In this document: positions 52,485-60,739 of the stretch, one piece after another
Position numbering within the stretch: the first letter of the stretch is position 1
How the letters are laid out: each line of letters starts with the position of its first letter
NCBI GenBank assembly: GCA_041402045.1
Contig: JAWKSZ010000022.1
Span: 46,431-110,430 of the forward strand
Direction: 5' to 3'
Source of the DNA: JAGQRJ01 sp041402045
Lineage (GTDB): Bacteria > Planctomycetota > J058
Length of the DNA: 64,000 bases
Made by a program: the position numbers and the translations under genes
Notes under the pieces: model-generated
Databases searched by the model: none
Told to the model about the DNA's origin: nothing
What the model saw: the letters and a program-made list of their open reading frames with translations, nothing else

Positions 52485-53372
52485 TCACGCCGGCTCGTTG
52501 GGCACCAGCACGTCGAAGCGGTCGTAGTCGGCGAGGGCCCCGCCGTCGGGGCAGCGGCTGAGCATGTCGGCGAAGCGCTGGTCCCACTCGATCTCCGCGG
52601 CCACGTAGCTGCGCTGGGCCATGACCGGCTGGGAGATCGTGCCGTCGATCCCGGTGACCGTGACCAGGACCTCCGCCGCGGAGGCCTCGAGGCTGGCGCG
52701 GTCGCGCCCGTGGAGCGGACTCTCGGCGTCGATCGGGTGCACCAGGGTCCAGGTCAGGCTGAACACCGGGGTCCGCTCGCGCTCCAGCCGTAGCCGGCGG
52801 AAGCGCCGCACCGGCTCGCCCTCCAGGGTCCGGTCGGCCTCGACCAGGAGCAGCTCCGCGCGGGCCTGGAGCACGCCGTGGTCGCGGGCGTTGGCGATCC
52901 GCACCATGAAGCACGGCGCGCCGTCGCGGGTGGCGATCACCGCGCGCGAGGTGAACAACACCCGCGCCGAGCTGCGCGAGAACTTGGCGAAGGTCAGCCC
53001 GGTGACCAGCGCCGTGCCGACCATGCCCACGAAGGCCTCGGCGCACATCACGGCGTGGGCGAACCCGCTGTGGGGGGCCATGCCGCCGTAGCCGATCGTC
53101 GAGAGCGTCTGCACGCTGAAGGAGAACGCGTGGGCGAAGGAGCCCGAGGGCAACCCCGCGACGCCCTCGGGATCCAGCAGGTAGAGGCAGGCGAAGCCGG
53201 CGTTGACCAGGAGCCAAGCCGCGAGCAGCCCCAGGAGGAACGCGCTCCAGCGCAGCACGAGGAGCTGGTGGAACAGGTCGCGCAGCGGGGCCGCGGGGCG
53301 ACCCCGGGCCGTGATCTTGAGCTGGCCCTGAGGCGTCAGCGCGCGGAACGCGGTGGACAGGCGAGAGGACAC
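52485..53372 (-). CDS. Inward-rectifier-type potassium channel (KirBac-like)
   Basis: 295 aa. Slide-helix region, outer helix (about residues 40-65, LVLRWSAFLLGLLAAWLLV), pore helix and selectivity filter TLSTIGYGGMAP at about residue 95, inner helix (AEAFVGMVGTALVTGLTFAK). Then the cytoplasmic immunoglobulin-like Kir domain (FMVRIANARDHGVLQARAEL) to the end. TIGYG is the K+ filter. Function: K+ conductance gated by the cytoplasmic domain. Upstream of dnaX and 43 nt downstream of the pilus operon on the same strand. Confidence 0.93.
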   Translation of the reverse strand: MSSRLSTAFRALTPQGQLKITARGRPAAPLRDLFHQLLVLRWSAFLLGLLAAWLLVNAGFACLYLLDPEGVAGLPSGSFAHAFSFSVQTLSTIGYGGMAPHSGFAHAVMCAEAFVGMVGTALVTGLTFAKFSRSSARVLFTSRAVIATRDGAPCFMVRIANARDHGVLQARAELLLVEADRTLEGEPVRRFRRLRLERERTPVFSLTWTLVHPIDAESPLHGRDRASLEASAAEVLVTVTGIDGTISQPVMAQRSYVAAEIEWDQRFADMLSRCPDGGALADYDRFDVLVPNEPA

Positions 53373-53415
53373 CCTGGCTCCGGATGGGCTAGTGCTGCAC
53401 GTCGGACGGTACGGT

Positions 53416-53841
53416 CTAGCGAGGCTGACGCGCGCGGGTCTCCAGGACGTAGGGCCCCGCGGCGAAGCCCCCGCCCTCGGCCCGGTCCAGCCGGGCGCGG
53501 AGGGTGTAGTCCAGGTCGAGGTCGCGGGAGGTGCACACCACCTCGAGCCCCTCGCCGTCGCGCTCGCAGCGAACCTGCACCTCGCCGGTCGCGAGCTGGA
53601 GCGTGGCCTGGGTGGTCTCGACCCCGGCCCGCTCGGCGTGGGTCTGGGCCCAGCGCAGGCCGGAGAACGCGGCCTCCCGCGCGCGGCTGCGGCGCGAGTC
53701 CATGGCGGTCAGGGAGTAGGTGTGCCCCACCGAGCGCATGAGCACGCTGGCGGTGGCCAGGATCAGGATCGAGCTCGCGAGCACGATCACGGTGTAGCTG
53801 CCGCCGCGGCGGCGGCGCAGGGGGAGGCGCAGCCCGCTCAC
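53416..53841 (-). CDS. Pilus/secretion minor component (PilX/GspK-like)
   Basis: 141 aa, GTG start overlapping the upstream stop. The N-terminus LRRRRGGSYTVIVLASSILI looks like a type IV prepilin region without the canonical Glu5. It is followed by one membrane helix and a beta-rich globular part (VEVTTQATLQ-like, LDLDYTLRARLD). Last of five same-strand genes, so probably a tip or minor pseudopilin. Family assignment is by context. Confidence 0.6.
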   Translation of the reverse strand: MSGLRLPLRRRRGGSYTVIVLASSILILATASVLMRSVGHTYSLTAMDSRRSRAREAAFSGLRWAQTHAERAGVETTQATLQLATGEVQVRCERDGEGLEVVCTSRDLDLDYTLRARLDRAEGGGFAAGPYVLETRARQPR

Positions 53842-54311
53842 TCCGGCACCGCCTGCCGGGTCAGCGCCCAGCGCGTGCGGGTCCGAGTCTGGAGCTCGCC
53901 CTCGATCCGCTGCCCGAACTCGAAGCTCGCCTCGACCCGCACGCGGCCGCTCGCTTGGCGGGCGAGGGTGAAGCGGCAGGCGCTGAGGGCGGGCGCCTCC
54001 TCCACCTGGACCAGCCCGCCGTCTGCGCCCAGGACCTCGCGCCCGAGGGCGCTGTAGCGCACCCGCTGGCCGCGGGCGTCGGTGACGGTCAAGGCGCCCT
54101 CGCTCGCGACGAGGGCCGCCGCGCCCTCCACGTCGGCGCGCAGCTGTCCGCCCATGCGCGCGACCTGGTATTCGACCTCGATCTGGGCCTGCTGCGCGCG
54201 CAGGCTGCGCTGGGCGAAGAGCTCCACGCCGCCGATCAGGAGGATCCCCGCGGAGACGAGCGACACGTAGACCAGGAGCTCGGCCAGGGTAAAGCCGCGA
54301 CGGCGCGTCAC
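53838..54311 (-). CDS. Prepilin-like protein (GspJ-type)
   Basis: 157 aa, GTG start. Canonical type IV prepilin leader RRRGFTLAELLVYVSLVSAG: cleavage after Gly, methylation of Phe, and Glu at position 5 of the mature protein. The hydrophobic helix is followed by a ~110-residue globular domain. Part of the operon with the ATPase and platform proteins. Confidence 0.8.
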   Translation of the reverse strand: MTRRRGFTLAELLVYVSLVSAGILLIGGVELFAQRSLRAQQAQIEVEYQVARMGGQLRADVEGAAALVASEGALTVTDARGQRVRYSALGREVLGADGGLVQVEEAPALSACRFTLARQASGRVRVEASFEFGQRIEGELQTRTRTRWALTRQAVPE

Positions 54312-54745
54312 CGGGCACCTCCCGCGCGCAGGGGCAGGACCAGCGAGCTGCTGACCCGGTCGTAGTCGGCGGCCCCGCTGCGCCAGCGCACGCGGACCCG
54401 CACCTCGTAGAGCTGATAGGCCTGGCCGCCCTCGACGCGCAGCGCGCGGGCGGCGACCTCGCCGCTGCCCTCGTTCACGTCGGGCACCTCGAAGCTCGAG
54501 AGCGCGCGGAAGCCGTCGAGCCCCGCCTCGCCCTGGGGCGCGGCGATCGCGCCCAGCTCGCGCAGGCGGTCGACCTCGGCCTCCACCGCCGCGTTGGCCC
54601 GGGACAGCGCCTCGGACTGGCGCAGGGTCTCGAACTTGACGTTGGTGAACCCGACGAACACCCCGAGGGTCGCCGAGAAGATCAGCGAGCCCGCGATGAA
54701 GTCCGCCATGGCGATCCCGCGTCGCCGCGCGCGCAGCCGCCTCAC
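54308..54745 (-). CDS. Prepilin-like protein with atypical leader (GspI/GspH position)
   Basis: 145 aa, GTG start overlapping the ATPase stop. The leader RARRRGIAMADFIAGSLIFS has the cleavage Gly but Ile at +1 and Asp instead of Glu near +5/6, then a normal hydrophobic helix. Glu/Asp5 usually neutralises the N-terminus of the neighbouring subunit, so Asp may still work. It is inferred to be a minor pseudopilin. Confidence 0.65.
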   Translation of the reverse strand: MRRLRARRRGIAMADFIAGSLIFSATLGVFVGFTNVKFETLRQSEALSRANAAVEAEVDRLRELGAIAAPQGEAGLDGFRALSSFEVPDVNEGSGEVAARALRVEGGQAYQLYEVRVRVRWRSGAADYDRVSSSLVLPLRAGGAR

Positions 54746-56013
54746 AGGACCTCCCTCAGGCTGACCCGGCGCATGACCTCGCCGAAGGTCGTGAGCTTGG
54801 CCATGGCCTTCTCCAGCCCGTCGTCGAACAGGCTCGTCCAGCCCTTGGTCAAGAGGTGCTTGCGGATCGTGCCGGTGCGCGCCTTGTCCAGGATCAGCCC
54901 GCGCAGGTCCTCGTCGATCGTCAAGAACTCGGCGATCGGGAGCCGGCCGCTGAAGCCGCTGAAGCCGCAGGCCTCGCAGCCCGCGCCGCGATAGAACTGC
55001 GGGGTCTCCTGGGCCTCGCCCTCCGGGGCGTGGCGCAGGCGCTTGATCAGGTCGAGCTTGACCGGGTCGAGCTCGTGGGGCTCGACGCACTCGGCGCAGA
55101 GCTTGCGCACCAGGCGCTGGGCGATCGTCCCGGTCAGGGCCGAGGCGACGACGAAGGGCTCGAGGCCCATGTTGATCAGGCGGGTCACGGTCTCGGGCGC
55201 GGAGCCCGAGTGCAGGGTCGAGAGCACGAGGTGTCCGGTCAACCCCGCGCGCAGGGCGACCTCGCCGGTCTCCGCGTCGCGGATCTCCCCGACCATGATC
55301 ACCTCGGGGTCCTGGCGCAGGGCGGCCTTGAGCCCGGCGGCGAAGTCGAACTCGACCTGCCGGTTGACCTGCATTTGCGAGAACGTGCCGAACTCGTACT
55401 CGACCGGGTCCTCGATGGTCGTGATCGAGGCGAAGTCCTCCATCTCGCGCTGGATCTCGTTGAGGATGCTGTAGAGCGTCGTGGTCTTGCCGGAGCCCGA
55501 GGGGCCGGTCAAGAGGAACAGCCCCTCGAGGTCGAACAGCACGGCCTTCAGCCGGCGCTGCATGTCCGGCGAGTAGCCCACGCGGCTGAGGTCGAACACC
55601 GCGTCGTGCATGGAGAACACGCGGATCACCACCTTCTCGCCGCCCACGGTGGGCACGATCGAGACGCGGAGGTCGGTGGTCAGCTCGCCCACGTCGATCG
55701 AGATCCGGCCCTCCTGCACGATGTCCCGGCGGTGGGTCAGGAGGTCGCTCAGCACCTTGATCCGGCTCACGAGCTGGTCGTGGAGCGTCGAGGGCAGGAG
55801 CGCGGCGTCGCGCAGCACACCGTCGATCCGGTAGCGCACGCGCGTCCCGGACTTCGTGGGCTCGAGGTGAATGTCGCTGGTCTTGGCGAGCACGGCCTTC
55901 TTGAGCAGGGCGTCGACGACCTCCGACACGCGGAAGTCGCGGCCGGCGACCATGCGCGCGAGGTAGGCCGCGAGGTCCTCGAGGCTAGCCGACGAGAGCT
56001 CGGTCCCGCGCAC
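54742..56013 (-). CDS. gspE: Type II secretion / type IV pilus assembly ATPase (GspE/PilB)
   Basis: 423 aa, GTG start. Walker A LTGPSGSGKTTTLY, Asp box TTIEDPVEYEF, Walker B PEVIMVGEIRDAET, His box GHLVLSTLHSGSA, and the zinc module CAEC...CEAC. The family's usual N1E domain is short here (423 aa against about 500-560). It powers pseudopilus or pilus extension from the cytoplasm. It sits downstream of the GspF-like gene, the reverse of the common E-F order. Confidence 0.95.
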   Translation of the reverse strand: MRGTELSSASLEDLAAYLARMVAGRDFRVSEVVDALLKKAVLAKTSDIHLEPTKSGTRVRYRIDGVLRDAALLPSTLHDQLVSRIKVLSDLLTHRRDIVQEGRISIDVGELTTDLRVSIVPTVGGEKVVIRVFSMHDAVFDLSRVGYSPDMQRRLKAVLFDLEGLFLLTGPSGSGKTTTLYSILNEIQREMEDFASITTIEDPVEYEFGTFSQMQVNRQVEFDFAAGLKAALRQDPEVIMVGEIRDAETGEVALRAGLTGHLVLSTLHSGSAPETVTRLINMGLEPFVVASALTGTIAQRLVRKLCAECVEPHELDPVKLDLIKRLRHAPEGEAQETPQFYRGAGCEACGFSGFSGRLPIAEFLTIDEDLRGLILDKARTGTIRKHLLTKGWTSLFDDGLEKAMAKLTTFGEVMRRVSLREVL

Positions 56014-56016
56014 GGC

Positions 56017-57189
56017 TCAGACCCCGCTCACGTTGAGCAGGGGCAGGAAGCAGGCGGCGAACAGCACGAACACGATCGCGCCGGTGGCGGCGAGCATGAC
56101 CGGGGTCGCGAACTTGGTGATCACCATGGTCTGGCGATCGACGGCGATCTCGAACTCGGTGGAGAGCTCGTCGAGGGCGTCCTCGAGCAGGCCCTTCTCC
56201 TCGGCGAGCTGCAGCTTCCACACCATGCTCTCGGGGAACACGCCGCCGCCCTCGAGGTTGCGGGCGAAGCTCCCGCCCTCCTCGACCGCCTCGCGCAGCT
56301 CGATCAGCTTGGTCTGGATCCGGTTCTTGCCCACGGTGTTCGACACCAGGCGCAGGCTCTCGACCATGGACACGCCGTTGGCCAGGAGGTCGCGCATGGT
56401 CCGCGTGACCTTCATGAGCGCCGCCGAGCGGAACAGCTTGCCGAACAGCGGGAGCCGGAACAGGAAGTCGTCGTATTCGCTCCCCATGCGGATCAAGCGG
56501 CGCACCGCGAGGGCGATCCCCACCCCCACGAACACCAGGAACAGGATCAGGCACACCGGCTGGCGCAGCAGGCGGCTGGTGTGGATCACGAGCCGGGTGG
56601 CGAAGGGTTGATCGTGCAGCGCGACCTCCCGCGCCACCGACCGTTGGTCGAGCTCCGGGTTCTCGGCCTGGATCTCCTTGAAGAGCTGGACGTGGCGCTC
56701 GTTGGCGAAGTCGATGCTGTTGCGCTCGAGGATGATCCCCTCGAAGTTGGGCACGACCGCGAGCATGAAGAACAGCACGAAGCCCAGCACCAGGGTGCAG
56801 ATCACCGAGGGGTAGAGCACGGCCTCCACGATCCGATCGCGGACCTTCTTCATGGCCTCGGTGTGGGCGTTGAGCTCCTGCAGGATCAGCGAGAGGTTGC
56901 CCGAGCTCTCCCCCGAGCGGATCACCTCGCGCATCAGCGGGGTGAACGTGGCGGGGTGCCGCGAGAGCGCTTGATCCAGCGGGCGCCCCTCGTCGAGGTC
57001 CTGCTGCACCATTTCGATCAACGTGCGGAAGTTGGGGTCCGTGACGTCGCGCGCCAGGATCTCGAGCCCCTTGGAGAACGGCATGTTGAGCCGGGCCATT
57101 TGGGCGATCTGGCGATTGAAGTACTGGATGTCGTCCGGGTTGAGCCGAATGTTGGTGGTCGTCGACCCTTCGGCCGCGGTGTCGCTCAT
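56017..57189 (-). CDS. gspF: Type II secretion / pilus platform protein (GspF/PilC)
   Basis: 390 aa. Two related GspF domains: first with NMPFSKGLEILARDVTDPNF (about 30-150), second with TRTMRDLLANGVSMVESLRL (about 235-350). Membrane helices lie near residues 130-155, 200-220 and the C-terminus. It is the inner-membrane platform that couples the ATPase to pilin insertion. First gene of the operon. No secretin or major pilin is encoded in the window. Confidence 0.93.
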   Translation of the reverse strand: MSDTAAEGSTTTNIRLNPDDIQYFNRQIAQMARLNMPFSKGLEILARDVTDPNFRTLIEMVQQDLDEGRPLDQALSRHPATFTPLMREVIRSGESSGNLSLILQELNAHTEAMKKVRDRIVEAVLYPSVICTLVLGFVLFFMLAVVPNFEGIILERNSIDFANERHVQLFKEIQAENPELDQRSVAREVALHDQPFATRLVIHTSRLLRQPVCLILFLVFVGVGIALAVRRLIRMGSEYDDFLFRLPLFGKLFRSAALMKVTRTMRDLLANGVSMVESLRLVSNTVGKNRIQTKLIELREAVEEGGSFARNLEGGGVFPESMVWKLQLAEEKGLLEDALDELSTEFEIAVDRQTMVITKFATPVMLAATGAIVFVLFAACFLPLLNVSGV

Positions 57190-57329
57190 GGAACCTCGAG
57201 ACGGGGTAAGTACTTGAGTGCCAAGCGTATAGCGGGAGGAACGCTACCACGGCCCCCCAGCCTTGTCAAACCCCTGCTGAGCCCAGTAAGCCCTACGCTG
57301 TCGGTTACTTAGGACCCAAAGCGCGCACG

Positions 57330-57358
57330 TTGCGTGCGTTTTCCCCACCTGCTAGTCT
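57330..57358 (+). promoter_or_regulatory. Putative promoter TTGCGT-17-TAGTCT upstream of the DPFG-repeat gene
   Basis: TTGCGT (57330-57335), 17 nt, then TAGTCT (57353-57358) in the extended form TGCTAGTCT. It would give a ~140-nt leader. The rest of the 57190-57504 gap shows no gene. Confidence 0.5.
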
Positions 57359-57504
57359 CAAGCACACCAGGGGTTGAGGGCCTGGAGCGTCAGCGGGCGG
57401 CGGGTTCGCTCACGGCGGCCGAGCTTACTCAACTCGTTTGCTGGACGACTCTTCGGTCGACGACCGTCAGGTGCCACCCTCCTCCGTCGCAAGGACCCCG
57501 AGCC

Positions 57505-58569
57505 ATGGCCGCCGACAACGACCCCTTCGACTTCGACATCGACTACGGCGACGCGAAGCCCGGCGCCCCCGCCAACCCCTTCGCCGACCCGCCGCCGAAC
57601 CCCTTCGGCGGGCCCCCGAGCGCCGGCGCGGATCCCTTCGGCGGGCCCCCGTCTGGGGCGAACCCCTTCGCCGATCGCGCGCCCTCCGGGGACAACCCCT
57701 TCGCCGACCCGACGCCGGGCGGCGACCCGTTCGGCGGCGGCGACGACCCCTTCGGCGGCGGGGCCGACCCCTTCGGCGCCCCGCCCCCCGGGGGAGCCAA
57801 CCCCTTCGCCCCCTCGGGCGGCGGCAACCCCTTCGCGCCCCCCTCGGGCGGCGCGGATCCCTTCGGCGCGCCCGCGGGCGGGGCCGATCCCTTCGGCGCT
57901 CCCCCCGCCGCGTCCGGCGGGGCCGATCCCTTTGGCGCCCCCCCGGGCGGCGCCAACCCGTTCGCGCCGGGCGGAGCCGATCCCTTCGGCGCTCCAGGCG
58001 GCGGCGCCGATCCCTTCGGCGCGCCCAGCGGCGGCGCGGATCCCTTCGGCGCTCCAGGCGGCGGCGCCGATCCCTTCGGCGCGCCCAGCGGCGGAGCCGA
58101 TCCCTTCGGCGCGCCCAGCGGCGGCGCCGATCCCTTCGGCGCGCCCAGCGGCGGCGCCGATCCCTTCGGCGCGCCCCCCGCTGCCAGCGGCGGCGGGAAC
58201 CCCTTCGCGCCGCCGCCGCTCGCGGACCCGCCGCCCCTCCCGAGCGTCCCCTCCACCGACCGCTTCGCTGATCAGGCAGACCCCTTCGGCGGCCCGCCCT
58301 CGACCGGCGCCGACCCCTTCGGCGGCCCGCCCTCGCCGCCCACGCCCCCGAGCTTGCCCAGCGAGTCCTCGCCGCAGTTCCGCCCGGCGCCGTCGGCGTC
58401 CCCGGCCGAGAGCCTCGCGGGCCTCGAGGCCCTGTTCCGCGCCGCCGACCTCGGCGTGCGCAACCCGACCCTCGACGACGCCGGCCGGATCGCGGCGCTG
58501 CGTCGCTTCGGCCTGGCCAAGCTCGACCGGGCCACACTCGTGTCCCTGATCAACCAAGTCCGCGGGTAA
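57505..58569 (+). CDS. Low-complexity protein with DPFG and NPF tandem motifs
   Basis: 354 aa from ATG 57505. Residues about 10-290 are Gly/Pro/Ala-rich repeats with 16 DPFG and 8 NPF(A/G) motifs; at the DNA level a 30-bp unit (GGCGGCGCCGATCCCTTCGG plus ten more bases) is near-perfect between about 57975 and 58180. The last ~60 residues look folded (GLEALFRAADLGVRNPTLDD, then LRRFGLAKLDRATLVSLIN). No signal peptide, so it should be cytoplasmic and largely disordered. The next gene is an FHA protein 11 nt downstream. Function unknown; a multivalent scaffold is an inference. Confidence 0.75.
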   Translation: MAADNDPFDFDIDYGDAKPGAPANPFADPPPNPFGGPPSAGADPFGGPPSGANPFADRAPSGDNPFADPTPGGDPFGGGDDPFGGGADPFGAPPPGGANPFAPSGGGNPFAPPSGGADPFGAPAGGADPFGAPPAASGGADPFGAPPGGANPFAPGGADPFGAPGGGADPFGAPSGGADPFGAPGGGADPFGAPSGGADPFGAPSGGADPFGAPSGGADPFGAPPAASGGGNPFAPPPLADPPPLPSVPSTDRFADQADPFGGPPSTGADPFGGPPSPPTPPSLPSESSPQFRPAPSASPAESLAGLEALFRAADLGVRNPTLDDAGRIAALRRFGLAKLDRATLVSLINQVRG

Positions 58570-58580
58570 GGGGAAGTCCC

Positions 58581-59030
58581 ATGCCGAGTCTGGAGATCCT
58601 CAGCGGTCAAAACTGGGGTCAGTCGTTCAGCTTCACCGACGAGATCAAGATCGGGAAGGACGTGAGCTGCGGGGTGCGCCTCGCCGATCAGGGCGTCTCG
58701 CGCTTCCACGCCAAGGTCAGCACCCAGGGCGGCGCGCGGATCGAGGACCTGGGGTCCTCGAACGGGACCTACGTCAACTTCAAGAAGCGCGCCAAGGGCG
58801 AGTCCACCCCGCTCAAGGATCAGGACGTGATCTTCTTCGGGCGCACGGTGGCCAAGTTCTGGGCGGGCACCCGCCCGCAGGCCCATGAGCCCCTGACCCA
58901 GGACCCGAAGCTCGACGCCTCGCTGCGCGAGCTGATCCGCGCCCACGAGCAGCGCGAGGTCCTGCGACGGCTGCGCCTGCACGAGCTCGACGCCGAGTCC
59001 TTGGACCGGCTGCTGGCCCAGGCCCGCTAG
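58581..59030 (+). CDS. FHA-domain protein
   Basis: 149 aa. Forkhead-associated domain at about residues 1-95: IGKDVSCGVRLADQGVSRFH (phosphothreonine-contact Ser/Arg/His) and LGSSNGTYVNF. The first conserved GR is GK. A ~45-residue helical tail follows (ELIRAHEQREVLRRLRLHEL). FHA domains bind phosphothreonine peptides, fitting a genome with several membrane Ser/Thr kinases. Likely co-transcribed with the DPFG-repeat gene. Confidence 0.9.
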   Translation: MPSLEILSGQNWGQSFSFTDEIKIGKDVSCGVRLADQGVSRFHAKVSTQGGARIEDLGSSNGTYVNFKKRAKGESTPLKDQDVIFFGRTVAKFWAGTRPQAHEPLTQDPKLDASLRELIRAHEQREVLRRLRLHELDAESLDRLLAQAR

Positions 59031-59057
59031 CGCCTCTGCGCGCTCCGGAACGCGAAC

Positions 59058-59086
59058 GCGCCGCGTGACCTGGGGTCACGCGGCGC
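59058..59086. terminator. Bidirectional hairpin between convergent genes
   Basis: GCGCCGCGTGACC (59058-59070) and GGTCACGCGGCGC (59074-59086) make a perfect 13-bp stem with a 3-nt loop, between the FHA gene and the convergent lipoprotein gene. Confidence 0.85.
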
Positions 59087-59110
59087 GCGCAGTGTGGAGC
59101 CAGGCTCCGC

Positions 59111-59614
59111 TTACTTGGGGGCCGGCCCGTCGCCCCAGGGGGTGCCGTCGCCGCCGTAGCCGGCGCGGACCTTCGGGTGCAGGTAGCCGCCGAAGCGCAG
59201 GTCGAGGGTGAACAGCGGCGTGCGCACGACGCCCATGTTCGCGCCGAGGATGATCGAGCCGGAGCCCTCGGGGACGAAGCCGCCGCCCTTCACCACCCCG
59301 TCCTCGATCAGGTAGCAGATGTTGTGGAACTCGTCGCTGGCGTAGAGCCAGCCGAGCAGCGTGGTGCCGCCACCGATCCGGTACTCGTAGAGGTACTTGT
59401 CGACGGCGCCGCGCTCCCCGGTGGTCGGGTTGTAGTACGGCTCGCCGAGGTAGACGATGTTGTCCGGCGCGCCGTGCTTGCGGATCACCTCGCCCTCGCC
59501 CGCGCCGGGCGAGTGCACCTGGTGCTCGGTGGTGCCGTACATCGTGGTCGAAATGCAGCCCATGCTGGTGACAGCCAGGACCGCGCAGCTCAAAGCGCTC
59601 AACAGGATTCGCAT
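59111..59614 (-). CDS. Lipoprotein, twin 1
   Basis: 167 aa from ATG 59614 (AGGAGG 7 nt upstream); the longer frame upstream overlaps the next gene's 3' end and is rejected. Signal peptide with lipobox VTSMGC. The mature protein has a pattern shared with the neighbour: HGAPDNIVYLGEPYYNPTTG, YEYRIGGGTTLLG, YLIEDGVVKGGGFVPEGSGS. This resembles SmpA/OmlA-like small lipoproteins in its length and its HG-x-P-D start, but no family is certain. Confidence 0.75.
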   Translation of the reverse strand: MRILLSALSCAVLAVTSMGCISTTMYGTTEHQVHSPGAGEGEVIRKHGAPDNIVYLGEPYYNPTTGERGAVDKYLYEYRIGGGTTLLGWLYASDEFHNICYLIEDGVVKGGGFVPEGSGSIILGANMGVVRTPLFTLDLRFGGYLHPKVRAGYGGDGTPWGDGPAPK

Positions 59615-59624
59615 GGCAGTCCTC

Positions 59625-60080
59625 CTAGTATCCACGGCCGACTTGGCCGTACGAACCAGCCCAGCCGGCGTCGCCGCCATAGCCCACGCGGTTCTTGGGG
59701 TGCATGGCGTCTTGCAAGGACATGAGGATCGCGTTGCCGGTGCCCTCGGGCACGTAGCCGCCGTCGACCACCGAGCCGTCCTCGATCAGGTAGGCCAGGT
59801 TGGCGAAGCGGTCCTCCTGCCAGCCGGTGCCCACGATCTTGTGGCCCTCGCCGATCCGGTAGATCACGAGGTACTTGTTCCAGTGGGTGGTGTCCTTGTT
59901 GACCGGGTTCCCAATCTGAATGATCTGGTCCGGGCAGCCGTGGCGAATGTAGACGTCGCCCTCGGGCTGACCCGCCCCGACCGGCGTCTCGGCCGTCGCA
60001 CAGCCGAAGGTGTGGTCCGAAATGCACCCCACCGTCCCTGAAAGCAGGGCCACTACCAGCAGCCCAACGCTCGCGCGCAT
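59625..60080 (-). CDS. Lipoprotein, twin 2
   Basis: 151 aa. Lipobox SGTVGC near residue 19. Paralogue of the previous gene: HGCPDQIIQIGNPVNKDTTH, YRIGEGHKIVG, YLIEDGSVVDGGYVPEGTGN. Both end in a Gly-rich RVGYGGD/RAGYGGD tail. The two are 10 nt apart and presumably co-transcribed. Function unknown. Confidence 0.75.
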   Translation of the reverse strand: MRASVGLLVVALLSGTVGCISDHTFGCATAETPVGAGQPEGDVYIRHGCPDQIIQIGNPVNKDTTHWNKYLVIYRIGEGHKIVGTGWQEDRFANLAYLIEDGSVVDGGYVPEGTGNAILMSLQDAMHPKNRVGYGGDAGWAGSYGQVGRGY

Positions 60081-60141
60081 GGTGATCCCCTTTTCTGTGG
60101 GTTGAATCGCTGGGGAAGCCTACCGACCGCCTCGGACAGGT

Positions 60142-60732
60142 TCAACGGGGGGTCGGGGCGCGGTCCAAGAGCCGCAGCAGGTCGAGGAGCATGCGCCCCG
60201 TCGCCCCCCAAATGAACTCGTCGGCGTAGGTCCAGGCCGGGACCTCGTAGCTGCGCCCGTGGTGGCTGACCTGCCGCAGTTGGAACCCGCTGCGCTCGGC
60301 GTCCGCCAGGGCGGAGAGCGGGACCGAGAACACCCGCTCGACCTCCAGCGGGTTCGGGATCAGCTCGGCCTCCGCCGGGATCCGCCCCACCCAGGGCGTG
60401 ACCACGTGTCGGCTGACCAGGACCTCGACGTCGTGCAGCGCGCCGAGGAGCTCGATCCGCTCCCCCGGGAGCCCGAGCTCCTCGTGGGTCTCGCGCAGCG
60501 CGGCTTCTTGGCTGGTCTCGCCCGGGTCGACCCGCCCCCCGGGGCAGGCGACCTGACCCGAGTGGGTGGACATGGTGTCCGGGCGGCGGATCAAGGTCAC
60601 CCACAGCTCGCCGTCGCGCCACGACAGCGGCACGAGCACCGCCGCCTGGCGCAGGTCGGCCCGTGAGCGTCGCCGCGGCAGTCCGCGCAGGCGCGCCCCG
60701 AGCTCGGCGAAGGCGGCGTCGGCAGGGCTCAC
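60142..60732 (-). CDS. NUDIX hydrolase (CoA pyrophosphatase-like)
   Basis: 196 aa, GTG start. Nudix box GGRVDPGETSQEAALRETHE followed by ELGL. The upstream SGQVACPGG and the Leu-rich N-terminus (AAVLVPLSWRDGELWVTLIR) fit the CoA-pyrophosphatase (NudL/YeaB) subgroup. Hydrolyses nucleoside diphosphate derivatives such as CoA using Mg2+ or Mn2+. Confidence 0.88.
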   Translation of the reverse strand: MSPADAAFAELGARLRGLPRRRSRADLRQAAVLVPLSWRDGELWVTLIRRPDTMSTHSGQVACPGGRVDPGETSQEAALRETHEELGLPGERIELLGALHDVEVLVSRHVVTPWVGRIPAEAELIPNPLEVERVFSVPLSALADAERSGFQLRQVSHHGRSYEVPAWTYADEFIWGATGRMLLDLLRLLDRAPTPR

Positions 60733-60739
60733 GCCGAAG

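Noticed and set aside
57543..58256. Antisense Lys/Gly/Ser/Pro repeat protein opposite the DPFG gene
   Set aside because: It is the mirror of a 30-bp repeat whose unit length is a multiple of three; the sense frame has a folded C-terminus and good gene spacing.
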